64,000 bases of DNA. Origin: Paenibacillus paeoniae (GTDB taxonomy: Bacteria; Bacillota; Bacilli; Paenibacillales; Paenibacillaceae). The DNA is taken from NCBI RefSeq assembly GCF_003388735.1, contig NZ_QUBQ01000001.1, positions 1,798,001-1,862,000 on the forward strand. Direction: 5' to 3'. The position numbers and the translations under genes are program-made. The notes below the pieces were generated by a model, which saw only the letters and a program-made list of their open reading frames with translations, ran no database searches and had not been told where the DNA came from. Of this stretch, positions 34,836-44,800 are shown piece by piece (position 1 is the first letter of the stretch; the number at the start of each line of letters is the position of its first letter).

Positions 34836-35279
34836 CTAGTTGGGGTTTAACGCATTAATTTGGCTCAGCAGTTCATTGATTTTGTTCATCGTCTCGGGAA
34901 GGCCTGTTGAAGCAAATGCGGCCCTGCCTTGCTCGATATTCGTCAAGGCCTGATCCAACCCCTGCTGCAGCTTGTCGTTATATCCAACGATTGTGGAATG
35001 AAGCTCTGCCGCATATTCGGGAACTTCCAGATTCTTATAGCTCAAAATTTGATTTTTCAACGCCAATAGCCGATTTTTCAAATCCGTTCGAGCATCCAGG
35101 TCCGTCAACGCCTGTTCTGCAAGACCGTTCATCTCTTGCCTGAAGCTATCAAGGTTATTCATATAGTCTGTCGTTTCGGTTGCAAAGTTTATCCCTTGAT
35201 TGACGTTCTCCAATATGCCGCAGCCGGATACGATCAACATGGTTAATGCCATTAATAATGAAATGCGCCATTTTTTCAT
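34836..35279 (-). CDS. DUF6376 family lipoprotein
   Basis: A 147-residue lipoprotein with lipobox VSGC (Cys20) and a helical body (NVNQGINFATETTDYMNN... ELLSQINAL) that matches the Bacillus/Paenibacillus DUF6376 pattern of small coiled lipoproteins. The AAGGAG box is 9 bases from the ATG. The function is unknown; it would be anchored on the outer face of the membrane. Confidence 0.75.
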   Translation of the reverse strand: MKKWRISLLMALTMLIVSGCGILENVNQGINFATETTDYMNNLDSFRQEMNGLAEQALTDLDARTDLKNRLLALKNQILSYKNLEVPEYAAELHSTIVGYNDKLQQGLDQALTNIEQGRAAFASTGLPETMNKINELLSQINALNPN

Positions 35280-35447
35280 TCCTGCTCTCTCCTTCTCCTG
35301 AACGGGCCCAATCCCGTTGTTTCCTATGTCTATTTCATTGTGCCCCTACATAACCATACGGAAACAACGTCGTTACGTTCCGTTATTCACCTCGGATTCA
35401 ATCGGATCTGCCAGCGGAGCCTAGCGATACCTTAAGGAGGTTGCTGC

Positions 35448-36668
35448 ATGAGTCAGGAACGTCGAGGGCCGAGTTCGGATAATCCGGCCTCTCCTACGTC
35501 AATCCCCCAGCCGATCAGAAGCGACGGGGCTGGCGGCATAGACAGAGGACCGCGAGATATAATGCGAGACCGGCAAAATCCAGATTTGCTTGTCCCACCT
35601 GTCACGGACAACGGTTTGATTCCCAATGTAAGATTTTCGTTCTCCGATACGCATATGCAGCTGAACCATGGGGGCTGGTCGCGGGAGATTACGGTCAGAG
35701 AGCTGCCGATTGCCACTACATTAGCTGGCGTCAATATGAGCTTGACACCAGGGGGCGTACGCGAGCTGCATTGGCATCAGCAGGCCGAATGGTCTTACAT
35801 GCTTATAGGACGCGCCCGGATTACCGCTGTTGATCAGAATGGCAGAAACTTTATCGCTGATGTGGGGCCTGGTGATCTATGGTACTTTCCTCCCGGAATT
35901 CCGCATTCTATTCAGGGACTGGAGGAAGGCTGCGAGTTTCTGCTCGTATTCGACGATGGCCATTTCTCCGACTTGAATACGTTATCGCTGTCCGATTGGT
36001 TCGCCCATACACCAAAAGAAGTGTTGTCTGCCAACTTCGGCATACCGGAGTCCGAGCTGGCATCCATTCCGAGCGATCAAGTCTATATTTATCAAGGAGC
36101 GATTCCTGGGCCATTATCGTCTCAGGCTGTACAATCGCCTTATGGGGAGGTGCCATTATCCTTCACTCATCAATTGCTTGCACAGCCGCCTGTGAAAACG
36201 CCAGGAGGCAGTGTGCGAATTGTGGATTCCAGCAACTTCCCCATATCCAAAACGATTGCGGCCGCATTGGTCGAAATTCAGCCCGGCGCGATGAGAGAAC
36301 TGCATTGGCATCCCAATAATGATGAATGGCAATATTATTTGACGGGTCAAGGCCGAATGACCGTGTTCGGTGCCGAAGGCAATGCCCGTACCTATGACGT
36401 TCGAGCAGGCGACGTCGGATATGTACCGTTTGCTTTTGGACATTACATTCAGAATACCGGGACCGATACATTATGGTTTCTCGAAATCTTCAAGAGCGAT
36501 CGATTTGCCGATGTCTCCCTTAACCAGTGGCTGGCCTTAACGCCGCAAGCGCTTGTACAAAGCAACTTGCATGTGGGCGAAGGCTTCCTCTCCCATCTCC
36601 GCAAAGAGAAATGGCCCGTTGTCAAAATGCCGGGGTTCACCTATGACAATCGATCAGATAGTAATTAG
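35448..36668 (+). CDS. bicupin oxalate decarboxylase (OxdC/OxdD family) with variant lid
   Basis: A 406-residue two-cupin Mn enzyme that converts oxalate to formate and CO2. Domain 1 Mn ligands are HWHQQAEW and the His of GIPHSIQ; domain 2 ligands are HWHPNNDEW and the His of FGHYIQN. Substrate arginines (RELHWH in both halves) and the domain 2 glutamate (FLEIFK) are present. The domain 1 lid, SENS in the B. subtilis enzymes and bearing the proton-donating Glu162, reads S-D-L-N (174-177). An AAGGAGG box precedes the ATG by 7 bases. The upstream region holds an imperfect ACGGAA...TTCCGT repeat (35369-35394). Confidence 0.9.
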   Translation: MSQERRGPSSDNPASPTSIPQPIRSDGAGGIDRGPRDIMRDRQNPDLLVPPVTDNGLIPNVRFSFSDTHMQLNHGGWSREITVRELPIATTLAGVNMSLTPGGVRELHWHQQAEWSYMLIGRARITAVDQNGRNFIADVGPGDLWYFPPGIPHSIQGLEEGCEFLLVFDDGHFSDLNTLSLSDWFAHTPKEVLSANFGIPESELASIPSDQVYIYQGAIPGPLSSQAVQSPYGEVPLSFTHQLLAQPPVKTPGGSVRIVDSSNFPISKTIAAALVEIQPGAMRELHWHPNNDEWQYYLTGQGRMTVFGAEGNARTYDVRAGDVGYVPFAFGHYIQNTGTDTLWFLEIFKSDRFADVSLNQWLALTPQALVQSNLHVGEGFLSHLRKEKWPVVKMPGFTYDNRSDSN

Positions 36669-36672
36669 AAAG

Positions 36673-36710
36673 CCTAACAAGCCCCCTTCTTTGGATGGGG
36701 GCTTGTTAGG
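36673..36710. terminator. bidirectional terminator between oxalate decarboxylase and a convergent gene
   Basis: A perfect 14-bp stem (CCTAACAAGCCCCC / GGGGGCTTGTTAGG) with a 10-base loop, five bases after the decarboxylase stop. The better T-run (TTTC then TAATT) is on the minus strand, serving the convergent gene. Confidence 0.8.
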
Positions 36711-36736
36711 TGAATATGTAGTAAGAAAGAGGTTTC

Positions 36737-37399
36737 CTATTCATCCAAATATATGACTGATTGCAATTCACCAATGGCTCCATCGATTATGACCGCATAG
36801 GAAGGCTCGGTAAGTGGATGAGCCAGAGGAACAACACGGGCATCTGTCAGCTGATAATAGTCTGCCTGGAGATCAAAGATCAGCTTCTGACCATGAGCGG
36901 TAATCGAATATCGACCTAGTTGTTGTTGATTCAGCCATTTCTGTACCTGTTCCAACTTGACGAAAAGCTGACTTGCCGCGATGGATTGATCGAATTGCAC
37001 CCATTGATGGCCCGTGCTTTTGCTGGTACGGATACCTTCCTGAGGAACGGCTTCCCGGTTAAAATGAGCATAGACCAGCGTAAATACTCCTTCCTGCTCT
37101 TGTGTGACAAGAGAGAAGGACATTTCTTCCAATTGATCGCTTGACACCGTTGCCCTGAAGTCATTCACGGTTGTAGGACCCGCAAGCTTATTACCGCTGC
37201 TAATCTCATCCAAGAGTGCTACAAGCTTTAGACTATTGAAGGATAATGGGACCTCGAATGATCTGAACTTGCTTGAAGGCAACAGTACGGCTAATGCAAT
37301 ACCAACTATCGCCATCAACAGGCATAACCCGATCAATATTTTTCGTTTGGACGCATGTACTGCGCTGCCCTCTACGACATCTGAAACATGTTTCTGCAA
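36737..37399 (-). CDS. membrane-anchored protein of unknown function
   Basis: About 220 residues with one N-terminal membrane helix (ILIGLCLLMAIVGIALAVLLP) and an extracellular domain that I do not recognise. TTG at 37399 has a GGGAG box 9 bases upstream; the frame is open to a TTG at 37441. It is convergent with the oxalate decarboxylase gene. Confidence 0.65.
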   Translation of the reverse strand: MQKHVSDVVEGSAVHASKRKILIGLCLLMAIVGIALAVLLPSSKFRSFEVPLSFNSLKLVALLDEISSGNKLAGPTTVNDFRATVSSDQLEEMSFSLVTQEQEGVFTLVYAHFNREAVPQEGIRTSKSTGHQWVQFDQSIAASQLFVKLEQVQKWLNQQQLGRYSITAHGQKLIFDLQADYYQLTDARVVPLAHPLTEPSYAVIIDGAIGELQSVIYLDE

Positions 37400-37501
37400 A
37401 ATCCCTTTCTCCCCTATCATGTGGATAGTCTCTGCAACCAATTACGAAGGCTTTGACCCCATTATAACCCAAAGTTTAAGTTAGTCGAATGTTCAGATGA
37501 C

Positions 37502-37534
37502 AAAAAAAGCCCGCTGACATCGACAGCGCGGGCT
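37502..37534 (-). terminator. intrinsic terminator of the serine hydrolase gene
   Basis: Minus-strand stem AGCCCGC/GCGGGCT with an extended loop, followed by seven T residues; about 47 bases after the stop codon. Confidence 0.85.
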
Positions 37535-37580
37535 AGTTATGGTGGAAACATCAGCACCACACGGAAAATGCATGATCGAA

Positions 37581-38738
37581 TTATTTCAGGCTCGACCAAA
37601 TGATTTGCTTCGTGCCTAGTACCGATTCCGGTATCCATGAGTAGTTGGACGGTACAAAAAAGGTAACGATCAGATTTTCGACAGGGTCCACGAACATGGC
37701 CGATCTTCCGGCGCCTTCCATTTGGTACGTGCCAATGGATTCATAAGACATATGATCAATGGCCAGGTCGATTCCGAGCGCGTGGCCTTTGTCCTTTACT
37801 TTGCCGCCCCAGTGATAGGCGGGAACCTGGAACAAATGACGTTTTGTCAGCATCTCGACAGATTTTCGCCCCAAAATGCGTATTCCCTCGAATGTACCGC
37901 CGTTCAGCAGCATCTGGCTGAACTTCCATAAATCGTACAAGGTGGAATACAGCCCGCTGGCCGATCTTGGCGGATATCTCGGATCTTCGTCCTCCTGGTC
38001 ATTCAAAGCGTCCAGGTCATATTGCGAGATCGTCAATACTTCACTATGCAAATGCGCCGGCACCTGGAAGAAGGTACGACGCAACTGCAGCGGCTCGATC
38101 AAATTCTCGATCACATAGCTCTCATAGCTTTGCCCGGATACGCGGCGAATCACTTCACCAAGCAGACTAAAGCCGGCGCCTGAATAATTATAAGCGGTGC
38201 CCGGCTCGCAAGCGAGCGTACCTTGCAATTGCTTGGCAATCCAGTCATCCATGCCATTCTGTCCCCACCATGGGCGCGGATATGGCTCGTTGTAATAGCC
38301 GCTAACTGGCATGATTCCCGAGGTGTGCGTCAATAAGTGAAACAAGGTGATGTCTCTGTGCGTAGGGTTATCGAATTCCTTCAGAATTGTCGCAACCGGT
38401 TGATCCAGATACAGCTTGCCGTCTTCAATCAGCTTGACGATCGACACGGCAGTAAAGGCTTTCGTTATGGATGAAATTTTCATAATAGCATCCGGCAGCA
38501 ATTCCCCGGTGCCTGTCGTGCCAGTCAATGCGCCCATAGAACGCCAAGCCACAATCTTGCCGTGCCTTGCGACCAAATAGCTTCCGCCTTGAAGCTTCTC
38601 GGCTTCAATTAATCTCTGGATATGAGCGTCCAGCTTAATTAACTGACTCTCATCCATATCTACCGAGCCGGGACTTGCGTCGAGCGCGCCTTCAATGACT
38701 CTGGATTCCAACTCCAACTCCAACTCTACTTCACTCAT
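37581..38738 (-). CDS. serine beta-lactamase-like hydrolase (class C/esterase type)
   Basis: A ~385-residue cytosolic or unanchored enzyme (no signal peptide) of the beta-lactamase/D-Ala-D-Ala carboxypeptidase/esterase B family. SxxK is SSITKAF (Ser nucleophile, ~91-97), the Tyr motif is YNYSGAGFSLLGE (usually YSN, here YSG), and FHLLTHTSGI is the family signature between them. The ATG at 38738 has a GGGTGG site; a GTG three codons earlier is also possible. The N-terminal 30 residues are acidic and unusual (ELELELES). The substrate is unknown. Confidence 0.85.
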   Translation of the reverse strand: MSEVELELELESRVIEGALDASPGSVDMDESQLIKLDAHIQRLIEAEKLQGGSYLVARHGKIVAWRSMGALTGTTGTGELLPDAIMKISSITKAFTAVSIVKLIEDGKLYLDQPVATILKEFDNPTHRDITLFHLLTHTSGIMPVSGYYNEPYPRPWWGQNGMDDWIAKQLQGTLACEPGTAYNYSGAGFSLLGEVIRRVSGQSYESYVIENLIEPLQLRRTFFQVPAHLHSEVLTISQYDLDALNDQEDEDPRYPPRSASGLYSTLYDLWKFSQMLLNGGTFEGIRILGRKSVEMLTKRHLFQVPAYHWGGKVKDKGHALGIDLAIDHMSYESIGTYQMEGAGRSAMFVDPVENLIVTFFVPSNYSWIPESVLGTKQIIWSSLK

Positions 38739-38837
38739 GTCTTTCACCCACCCTTTTATATACTAGAAATTTATTCTAATAGATAGGGTGTAACCAGTCT
38801 AGCGGTGTATCGACAATTCATTGAAAATTATAAAAAA

Positions 38838-39377
38838 TCATGAAATTCTATCATGTTTTTCATGCTGCTTCAACGATTTGATATGAGCCAAATGATGTCG
38901 TCCGTGCCAGGCGTACATGCCCAGATTCAGGTCTAGTCGCATAGACTTCTGTTGCTCTGGGTGGAAGAACGTACGTTGATAGTCTTCCTCCGACATCCCC
39001 TGCAACAAAGTGCCCCACCTACGATGCAGCGCATCCAACAAAGCGAGCGACGTCTCAACAGGTTCTGCTTCCGTATCATGCAGCTCTGCCCAACGATCCT
39101 CGTAATAGGGCTTGATAGAAGGATTGTCTTCTGTCAGCGCAAGCTTGAAGCGAATATAGGCGTTCATATGGCTGTCCGCCACATGATGAATGACTTGACG
39201 AACACTCCATCCTCCGTCCCGATAAGGCGTGCTTAATTGTTCCTGCGTCAAGCCTGTAACGGCATCTCTAAGCTGGGAGGGCAATGAGGCGATGTCGCCG
39301 ATCCATGCCTCTCTTTGAGCAGCATCTATTTCACTATTGTGTTGAAACGTACCTATCGGATACCGGATATCTTCCAT
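38838..39377 (-). CDS. YfiT/BstA-like DinB-fold metal-dependent protein
   Basis: A 179-residue YfiT-type protein (opening RYPIGTF is characteristic). Metal-binding histidines are in VRQVIHHVADSHMNAYIRFK and AWHGRHHLAHIK. Relatives are nickel- or zinc-binding and act as bacillithiol S-transferases or hydrolases. The ATG at 39377 lies 9 bases after GGAG. A close paralogue is encoded at 56340-56849. Confidence 0.85.
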   Translation of the reverse strand: MEDIRYPIGTFQHNSEIDAAQREAWIGDIASLPSQLRDAVTGLTQEQLSTPYRDGGWSVRQVIHHVADSHMNAYIRFKLALTEDNPSIKPYYEDRWAELHDTEAEPVETSLALLDALHRRWGTLLQGMSEEDYQRTFFHPEQQKSMRLDLNLGMYAWHGRHHLAHIKSLKQHEKHDRIS

Positions 39378-39420
39378 ACGACTCATCTCCAATTCAAAGT
39401 ATGTCTTCGTTATGTCAAAA

Positions 39421-40305
39421 TCAAAGTTTACCAAATGCTCGCAGTGTCTTCAGACGATCAACGGTAAGGGACCCGCGCCATTCCAGTTCCCCAAGCGGGC
39501 TTGCAGCAGGGAAGCTGATGGGCCAGCCGCCGTCTGCCAGCTGTTGCTTGATCATCGCGTCCAGATGAAGATCAAGCTCTTCCGTCGTGACGAACTTAGC
39601 GGCATAGCTGTCAGGAGAGGCCACCCAGTCCAGTATCTTCTGCACATAGCCTTCCGCATAGGGATCACGCTCGATGACGCCCTTCTTCGCGAGCCAGCCA
39701 TCCAGCTTCTCCACAGCTTGCGAGGTTTGTGGCGTTACTGGCGCATGCTCCAGAATTGAAACCCATTGCACGCCTTCATGGTATTCCTCTGGCTCAGGCT
39801 TCTCCATGGCTTGCCAGACGAATCGGAGATTACGCTGAATCCATTCCTCCTGACTCCATTCCGCCCAGCGCGGTTGCTTCATTAGCAGCCCCAGAATATG
39901 ACCAGTCGGGTTCAAGTTAGGCATGTCGTCGCGCTCTGTTATCCACCATGGTGCATGCGGGTAGGCCATGAGGCTGCGGAAGGCAAGCGGCAGTCCACCC
40001 TCTGACAGCGTAATGCTCTTCAAATACCGGATTATGCCGCTCATTAGCTCTGTATCATAAGCTTCAAGCTCGTCAATGATGATGAGCGCCTGCTCCGTCG
40101 GAACGGGCTGGCTCTGCGGACAGCGGATATCCGGCTCCAGTGCATGACCGAATCCGCCATCCTCATTTTGATAAGCAGCCAGCGCTTCCAGCACGCTTCC
40201 CTTGCTTCCTCCCTCGAACCAATAAGCGAATCTCTGCCGGTCCAGTAATCTCGCATTGCTGTATATGAACCCTCTTGCGTTTTCGAACAGCTCTGTTGAT
40301 GACAT
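39421..40305 (-). CDS. alpha/alpha-toroid protein (prenyltransferase/squalene-cyclase-like), function unknown
   Basis: A 294-residue helical protein with QW-like repeats: LAAYQNEDGGFGHALEPD (~43-60) and MIKQQLADGGWPISFP (~252-267), plus other turns (SEGGLPLAF, YAEGYVQ). Such motifs mark toroid folds of terpene cyclases and prenyltransferases, but the DxDD or metal motifs of those enzymes are not seen. It is coupled to the YfiT gene downstream and a WYL regulator upstream. Confidence 0.75.
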   Translation of the reverse strand: MSSTELFENARGFIYSNARLLDRQRFAYWFEGGSKGSVLEALAAYQNEDGGFGHALEPDIRCPQSQPVPTEQALIIIDELEAYDTELMSGIIRYLKSITLSEGGLPLAFRSLMAYPHAPWWITERDDMPNLNPTGHILGLLMKQPRWAEWSQEEWIQRNLRFVWQAMEKPEPEEYHEGVQWVSILEHAPVTPQTSQAVEKLDGWLAKKGVIERDPYAEGYVQKILDWVASPDSYAAKFVTTEELDLHLDAMIKQQLADGGWPISFPAASPLGELEWRGSLTVDRLKTLRAFGKL

Positions 40306-40337
40306 CGTTGTCTACCTCCCTTTAGTCTAAAAGGATT

Positions 40338-41270
40338 TCAAGATTGTGCATACCGATCGGCCATCTTGCAGCCCAGCTCATACAAATCGCGCCGCAGCTC
40401 ATCCGGTTCCAGTACTGTGGCATCCATTCCCATGCCGTAAAAGAATTTTACCGCCCAATCCCATTCATCAGCTGGACACTCAAATCGCAGCTCCCACTCA
40501 TCGTCATCAATCTGCCTGACATCATGACCGACATGGACATCCTGCTCTGCGAGAAGCGCCCCGCGATAGGTAAGCTTGGCATGAATGGCGATTGACGCCA
40601 TAGTGGACTTGCTGCTGTCACTTATTGACTCGGAAACTTCAGATTCAGGGGGTGTCGCTATCTTCAGCTCCAGGAAACGATCTACCCGGAAGCTTCTCTT
40701 CTCCCCGTGCTCATGAGAATAGGCCTCGCAATACCAGAAGCCGTGGGCCATATACACACGTTTCGGCTGCATATGAAGCCATCGCTGATGCTTCTCCGAG
40801 CGGTAATGCGCGAGAATCCATGCAGATTCTGCGACATACGCCAGCAGGCGGTCCAGCAGCGGTGTGCGCTGCGGTCTATCCGGAATCTCGATCTCCAGTC
40901 GATTAAGCAGGGGCTCTACCTGCTCCAGTATGCTTGGTGGAAGCGTGGAGCGAATCTTGTCCATGACAGTCCAGCGAGCTTGATGAAACGGCGTATCGGA
41001 CAACCTTGTGACGGCATTCAGCGCGAACAGAATAACAAGCGCCTCCTCCGAGCTGAAGTGCAGCGGCGGCAGTGAATAGCCCTCCATTAAGCGATAACCG
41101 CCAGCAGGGCCGGACACCGCATAGAGCGGAATGCCAATCTCGGCGAGCGCCTGCATATCGCGCAGAATGGTGCGTTTCGACACCTCCAGCTTATCGGCCA
41201 GCGACTGTGCGGTTGCCGGCTTCTGCTGCAAGGCAATAAGAATGGCCATAAGCCTGTCCGATCGTTTCAA
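40338..41270 (-). CDS. WYL-domain transcriptional regulator (YafY/DeoR type)
   Basis: A 310-residue regulator with an N-terminal HTH_11 domain (ATAQSLADKLEVSKRTILRDMQAL, ~19-42), a WYL domain in the middle (ILAHYRSEKHQRWLHMQPKRVYMAHGFWYCEAY) and a C-terminal WCX part. TTG at 41270 has a perfect AGGAGG 9 bases upstream, favoured over the ATG at 41294. It may control the downstream toroid and YfiT genes, which follow closely on the same strand. Confidence 0.85.
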   Translation of the reverse strand: MKRSDRLMAILIALQQKPATAQSLADKLEVSKRTILRDMQALAEIGIPLYAVSGPAGGYRLMEGYSLPPLHFSSEEALVILFALNAVTRLSDTPFHQARWTVMDKIRSTLPPSILEQVEPLLNRLEIEIPDRPQRTPLLDRLLAYVAESAWILAHYRSEKHQRWLHMQPKRVYMAHGFWYCEAYSHEHGEKRSFRVDRFLELKIATPPESEVSESISDSSKSTMASIAIHAKLTYRGALLAEQDVHVGHDVRQIDDDEWELRFECPADEWDWAVKFFYGMGMDATVLEPDELRRDLYELGCKMADRYAQS

Positions 41271-41346
41271 TCCTGAATTCCTCCTATGTGCCATCAGTAT
41301 ATCGAATTATTGGTGACAGGATGGGTGTCATCAATTTTTCAGCGAA

Positions 41347-42315
41347 TTATGATACCGTCAAAATAATTTTACCGATATTGCGATTGCTCTCCATATAGGC
41401 ATGGGCTTCCTCCGCCCTGCTCCAATCCCATTCCGAGTCTATAACGGGATAGATGACTCCGCTCGCAAGCTGCGGCAAGAACCGCTCCGCAAACTCGGCA
41501 GACAGAGCTTCCTTGCGTTCAGGCGACAATCTTCTGAGCGAGGTTCCAATAATCTGCAAACGTCGCGCGATCAACTGTGAAAGGTTTAACTCCTTCACTT
41601 TGGCACCGCCTAACAAGCCAATAAGGATAAGCTTGCCGTCGAGGGCAAGCGCAGATACATTCTGATCCCAATATGACGCGCCGACAAAGTCCATTATGAC
41701 ATCTACGCCTCTGCCGGCAGTATAATCCAGCACCGCCGGCAGAAACGGACCCTCTTTGTAATCGATGGCTTCATCTGCTCCAAGCCTCAAGCAGGCATCC
41801 AGCTTCTCAGCAGAGCCCGCTGTCGCGATCACATAACATCCTACCGACTTTGCCAGTTGGATAGCTGCCGTCCCTACTCCGCTTGCGCCCGCATGAACCA
41901 GTACGGACTGACCCGCCTGAAGGCCGCCTAACCGGAACAGGTTCAGGTAAGCGGTCAGGAATACTTCCGGGATGCCCGCCCCCTGAGCATAAGAAAGACT
42001 ATGCGGAATCGCCATCGCCATAGCCGCAGGAATGCGTACACGCTCCGAGTAACCCCCGCCCGGCAACAAAGCCATGACGCGATCGCCGGGCTGCCATGGA
42101 CCTGCCCCCTCCAGTACGGTGCCCGCCATCTCTAATCCCAGAATCGGGGACGCGCCTGGCGGAGGCGGATACAGCCCTCGCTTCTGCAGCAGATCGGCGC
42201 GATTGAGCGCAGTAGCCTTTACTTCAATCAACAGCTCGCCGTAAGCTGGATCCGGCTCTTCCGCTTCCCCTATAGTCAGGCGGTTCGATTCCGAATCTTG
42301 CATAATCGCTCTCAT
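41347..42315 (-). CDS. NAD(P)H quinone oxidoreductase, zinc-less MDR family (PIG3/QorA type)
   Basis: A 322-residue medium-chain reductase. N-terminal GroES-like domain has NRADLLQKRGLYPPPPG, and the NADPH motif is AGASGVGTAAIQLA (~142-155). No structural or catalytic zinc cysteines are present. It reduces quinones or enones, often as a redox-stress enzyme. A GGAGG box precedes the ATG by 8 bases. Confidence 0.9.
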   Translation of the reverse strand: MRAIMQDSESNRLTIGEAEEPDPAYGELLIEVKATALNRADLLQKRGLYPPPPGASPILGLEMAGTVLEGAGPWQPGDRVMALLPGGGYSERVRIPAAMAMAIPHSLSYAQGAGIPEVFLTAYLNLFRLGGLQAGQSVLVHAGASGVGTAAIQLAKSVGCYVIATAGSAEKLDACLRLGADEAIDYKEGPFLPAVLDYTAGRGVDVIMDFVGASYWDQNVSALALDGKLILIGLLGGAKVKELNLSQLIARRLQIIGTSLRRLSPERKEALSAEFAERFLPQLASGVIYPVIDSEWDWSRAEEAHAYMESNRNIGKIILTVS

Positions 42316-42560
42316 AATGGATACCTCCAGCTCTTTTGAAATGAGTGCAATCCTTAATGATCTTGTTTGCTTTAAGCTTAATCGTAACGTTATTTTCCCA
42401 AGAAAGCGATGCCGTCACGCAAAATACTCTATCTATTGCTATATGAGAATAAGGCAATTCTGTACTTGAATCATAGCGATGAAAACCGTTGGACGTACGA
42501 TTAGAGCGATTACAGGGAGCAATTCGAGTCTGAACCTTGGAGCAACTATCATGATATGCC

Positions 42561-42592
42561 AACAAAGCCGCGACAACCGTCGCGGCTTTGTT
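42561..42592 (-). terminator. intrinsic terminator of yeeI
   Basis: A perfect 14-bp stem (AACAAAGCCGCGAC / GTCGCGGCTTTGTT) with a 4-base loop, about 16 bases after the yeeI stop; the arm itself supplies the T-rich end. Confidence 0.8.
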
Positions 42593-42608
42593 CATGGGAG
42601 GGGATATA

Positions 42609-43337
42609 TTAATCTTCGTCTTCCAGCTCCACGTTATGATAGACCTGCTGAACATCCTCCAGATCCTCAAGCGCATCGATTAGCTTGTCGAATTGCGCTT
42701 GACTCTCGGCGGACGGCAATGCTACGTAATTCTGTGCCAGCATCGTCAGCTCGGCAATGTCGAATTCTGTAATGCCAACTTGCTTGAATGCTTCTTGTAC
42801 CGCGTGGAATTGATCCGGCTCTGCATAGACGATCACCGACTCTTCTTCCTCCACGATATCCCGTACGTCAACGTCGGATTCCAGCATCAGCTCCATCACG
42901 TCATCCAGTGACTTGCCTGATACGCCGATGACAGCAGTAGCATCGAACATATAGGCTACGGAACCGCTCACGCCCATGCTTCCCCCGGCTTTATTGAAGG
43001 CCGAGCGTACTTCTGGCGCTGTACGATTCACATTATTGGTCAACGTGTCCACGATAACCATCGAGCCGTTCGGACCGAAGCCTTCATAACGCAGCTCTTG
43101 ATAGTTCTCGTCTCCGGAGCCTTTCGCCTTATCAATTGCACGGTCAATGATCGCTTTGGGTACGTTATACGTTTTGGCACGCTCCAGAACGACTTTAAGC
43201 GCACGATTGGACTCAGGATCCGGCTCGCCTTTTTTGGCGGCTACATAAATTTCAACGCCGAACTTGGCGTATACCCGGCTTGTGTTTGCGTCTTTGGACG
43301 CTTTCTTGTCTTTAATATTGTTCCATTTACGACCCAT
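42609..43337 (-). CDS. yeeI: YebC/PmpR-family protein, YeeI type
   Basis: A 242-residue YebC/TACO1 protein. The start [18 protein letters not shown] and the segment [19 protein letters not shown] are nearly identical to B. subtilis YeeI as I recall it. YebC proteins have been described as transcription regulators and more recently as translation factors that ease ribosome stalling at proline-rich stretches. It is a single-gene unit with its own GGGAG site and terminator. Confidence 0.9.
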   Translation of the reverse strand: MGRKWNNIKDKKASKDANTSRVYAKFGVEIYVAAKKGEPDPESNRALKVVLERAKTYNVPKAIIDRAIDKAKGSGDENYQELRYEGFGPNGSMVIVDTLTNNVNRTAPEVRSAFNKAGGSMGVSGSVAYMFDATAVIGVSGKSLDDVMELMLESDVDVRDIVEEEESVIVYAEPDQFHAVQEAFKQVGITEFDIAELTMLAQNYVALPSAESQAQFDKLIDALEDLEDVQQVYHNVELEDED

Positions 43338-43483
43338 GCTGCTCCCACTTTCTTCTTTATGGATTCTTCATCATTATAACCGATTTTAGACGAATGTGGA
43401 CAGGCTATCGCGCAAACTGGCCGAAAACCTGCTATGGGCAATTCTTTGTCGCTTAGACAGGAATGGGTTGAGCTAGTACATCA

Positions 43484-44134
43484 TCAATCCTCATGCTTGT
43501 GGGACAACAGCCACTCTATCCATTCCTCCTGGTCATAAGCATGGTGCATGATCCGGTGGCCTTCACCAGAGATGGGAGTGAATCGTACTTGCGGATTATG
43601 TTCCTTCAACGCTTCGATCATCTCGTGAGTTCTTTCGAACGGTACGACATCATCCGAATCACCATGGAACGCCCAAATCGGAACATCCTTTAACAATTCC
43701 GCCTGGTCGGGATTGAACCAACCCGAGATAGGAGACACTGCGGCAAATAAGCCGGGCTTATGCGCCGCATAATACCAGGCAGCGTGGCCGCCCATGCTGA
43801 ATCCGGTCAGATAGACGCGCTTCCGGTCTACGTTATATCGTTCGAGGATGTCGTGCAACAGCAGCATAATAGGCTCGAGTTCATCCGTCCAGGATGAATG
43901 GCCAGGACATTGAGGCGCCAATAAGAGAAAAGGCAGTTCGTTCTCTTGTTGCAGCCTTGTGCACAAGCCGTAGTCTCGAATAAGCGAGATATCGTCTCCA
44001 CGGCGATTGATTCCATGCAGGAACAGAATGAGCGGCCACTCTTCTACACTATCCTGATTATGTGCATCGGGCAATGCCAGCAAATAATTGAAGCTTCTCG
44101 AAGGCAGGGCAAACTTCTCTTCCATTACGATCAT
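43484..44134 (-). CDS. alpha/beta hydrolase, phospholipase/carboxylesterase type
   Basis: A 216-residue serine hydrolase. The nucleophile elbow is GFSMGG (~120), the oxyanion strand is LFLHGINRRG (~33-42), Asp is in HGDSDDVVP (~165-173) and the catalytic His in GEGHRIMHHAY. It is likely an intracellular esterase. It overlaps the HAD gene by four bases (ATGA). Confidence 0.85.
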   Translation of the reverse strand: MIVMEEKFALPSRSFNYLLALPDAHNQDSVEEWPLILFLHGINRRGDDISLIRDYGLCTRLQQENELPFLLLAPQCPGHSSWTDELEPIMLLLHDILERYNVDRKRVYLTGFSMGGHAAWYYAAHKPGLFAAVSPISGWFNPDQAELLKDVPIWAFHGDSDDVVPFERTHEMIEALKEHNPQVRFTPISGEGHRIMHHAYDQEEWIEWLLSHKHED

Positions 44135-44775
44135 TTTGAATGTTCCCTTCCTCTGCTCATGATCAAGTCTAACAGCTCACTCGGCGAGTTGAGCCGGTGC
44201 TTTGCATCGATGGCATCCGGATTGCTGCAACCCCATAAGGCAAGCGCAAAATCTACTCCGGCATCACGCGCACAATGGGCATCATAGATGGTATCTCCGA
44301 TATAAATCGATGTAGCTGGAGCCGCTCCTGTCAACTCCAAAAACTTAAGCAGCGGCTCAGGATGAGGCTTATGCCGTTTGGTGTCGTCTGCACACACCAC
44401 ATGATGCAATTCATTCATCAGTCCATGAGGTACAAAGTCCGCTAGCAGCTCGTCCGTTGTTTTCGATGTAACAATGCCTGTAGTTATACCCTCATTATTT
44501 AATGCCATTAACATCTCCTTAATGCCATTAAATATCGTAATCGTATGAGCAAAATCGATCATATATTCATTCCAGCGCTCATTCGCGAGATCAATATCCT
44601 CAATCCCGAGACGAGGCAATGCGTCTGCGCCAGGTATGCCAAGCACAAAGGTTAATTGCTCTGTTTCCAGATGTTGTCCGTAATCGAGCTTCAGCATTTT
44701 CTGCAACGAACCCAGCACCGCCTTTTCGGTATCGATCAACGTGCCGTCTACATCGAAAATGAAGGTTTGATACAT
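44131..44775 (-). CDS. HAD-family phosphatase (phosphoglycolate phosphatase/PpaX-like)
   Basis: A 214-residue HAD hydrolase with motif 1 FDVDGTLID, motif 2 GIVTSKT and motif 3/4 HKPHPEPLL...IYIGDTIYDAHCARDAG. The ATG at 44775 has AAAGGAG 7 bases upstream; the longer frame reaches into the methyltransferase gene. The substrate is a small phosphoester of unknown identity. Confidence 0.85.
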   Translation of the reverse strand: MYQTFIFDVDGTLIDTEKAVLGSLQKMLKLDYGQHLETEQLTFVLGIPGADALPRLGIEDIDLANERWNEYMIDFAHTITIFNGIKEMLMALNNEGITTGIVTSKTTDELLADFVPHGLMNELHHVVCADDTKRHKPHPEPLLKFLELTGAAPATSIYIGDTIYDAHCARDAGVDFALALWGCSNPDAIDAKHRLNSPSELLDLIMSRGREHSK

Positions 44776-44800
44776 GCGCTCTCTCCTTTTGGCCTGTAAT

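Noticed and set aside
36737-37441. Sporulation or lipoprotein function for the membrane-anchored protein
   Set aside because: No lipobox cysteine, no known sporulation motif and no spore gene neighbours; left as unknown.
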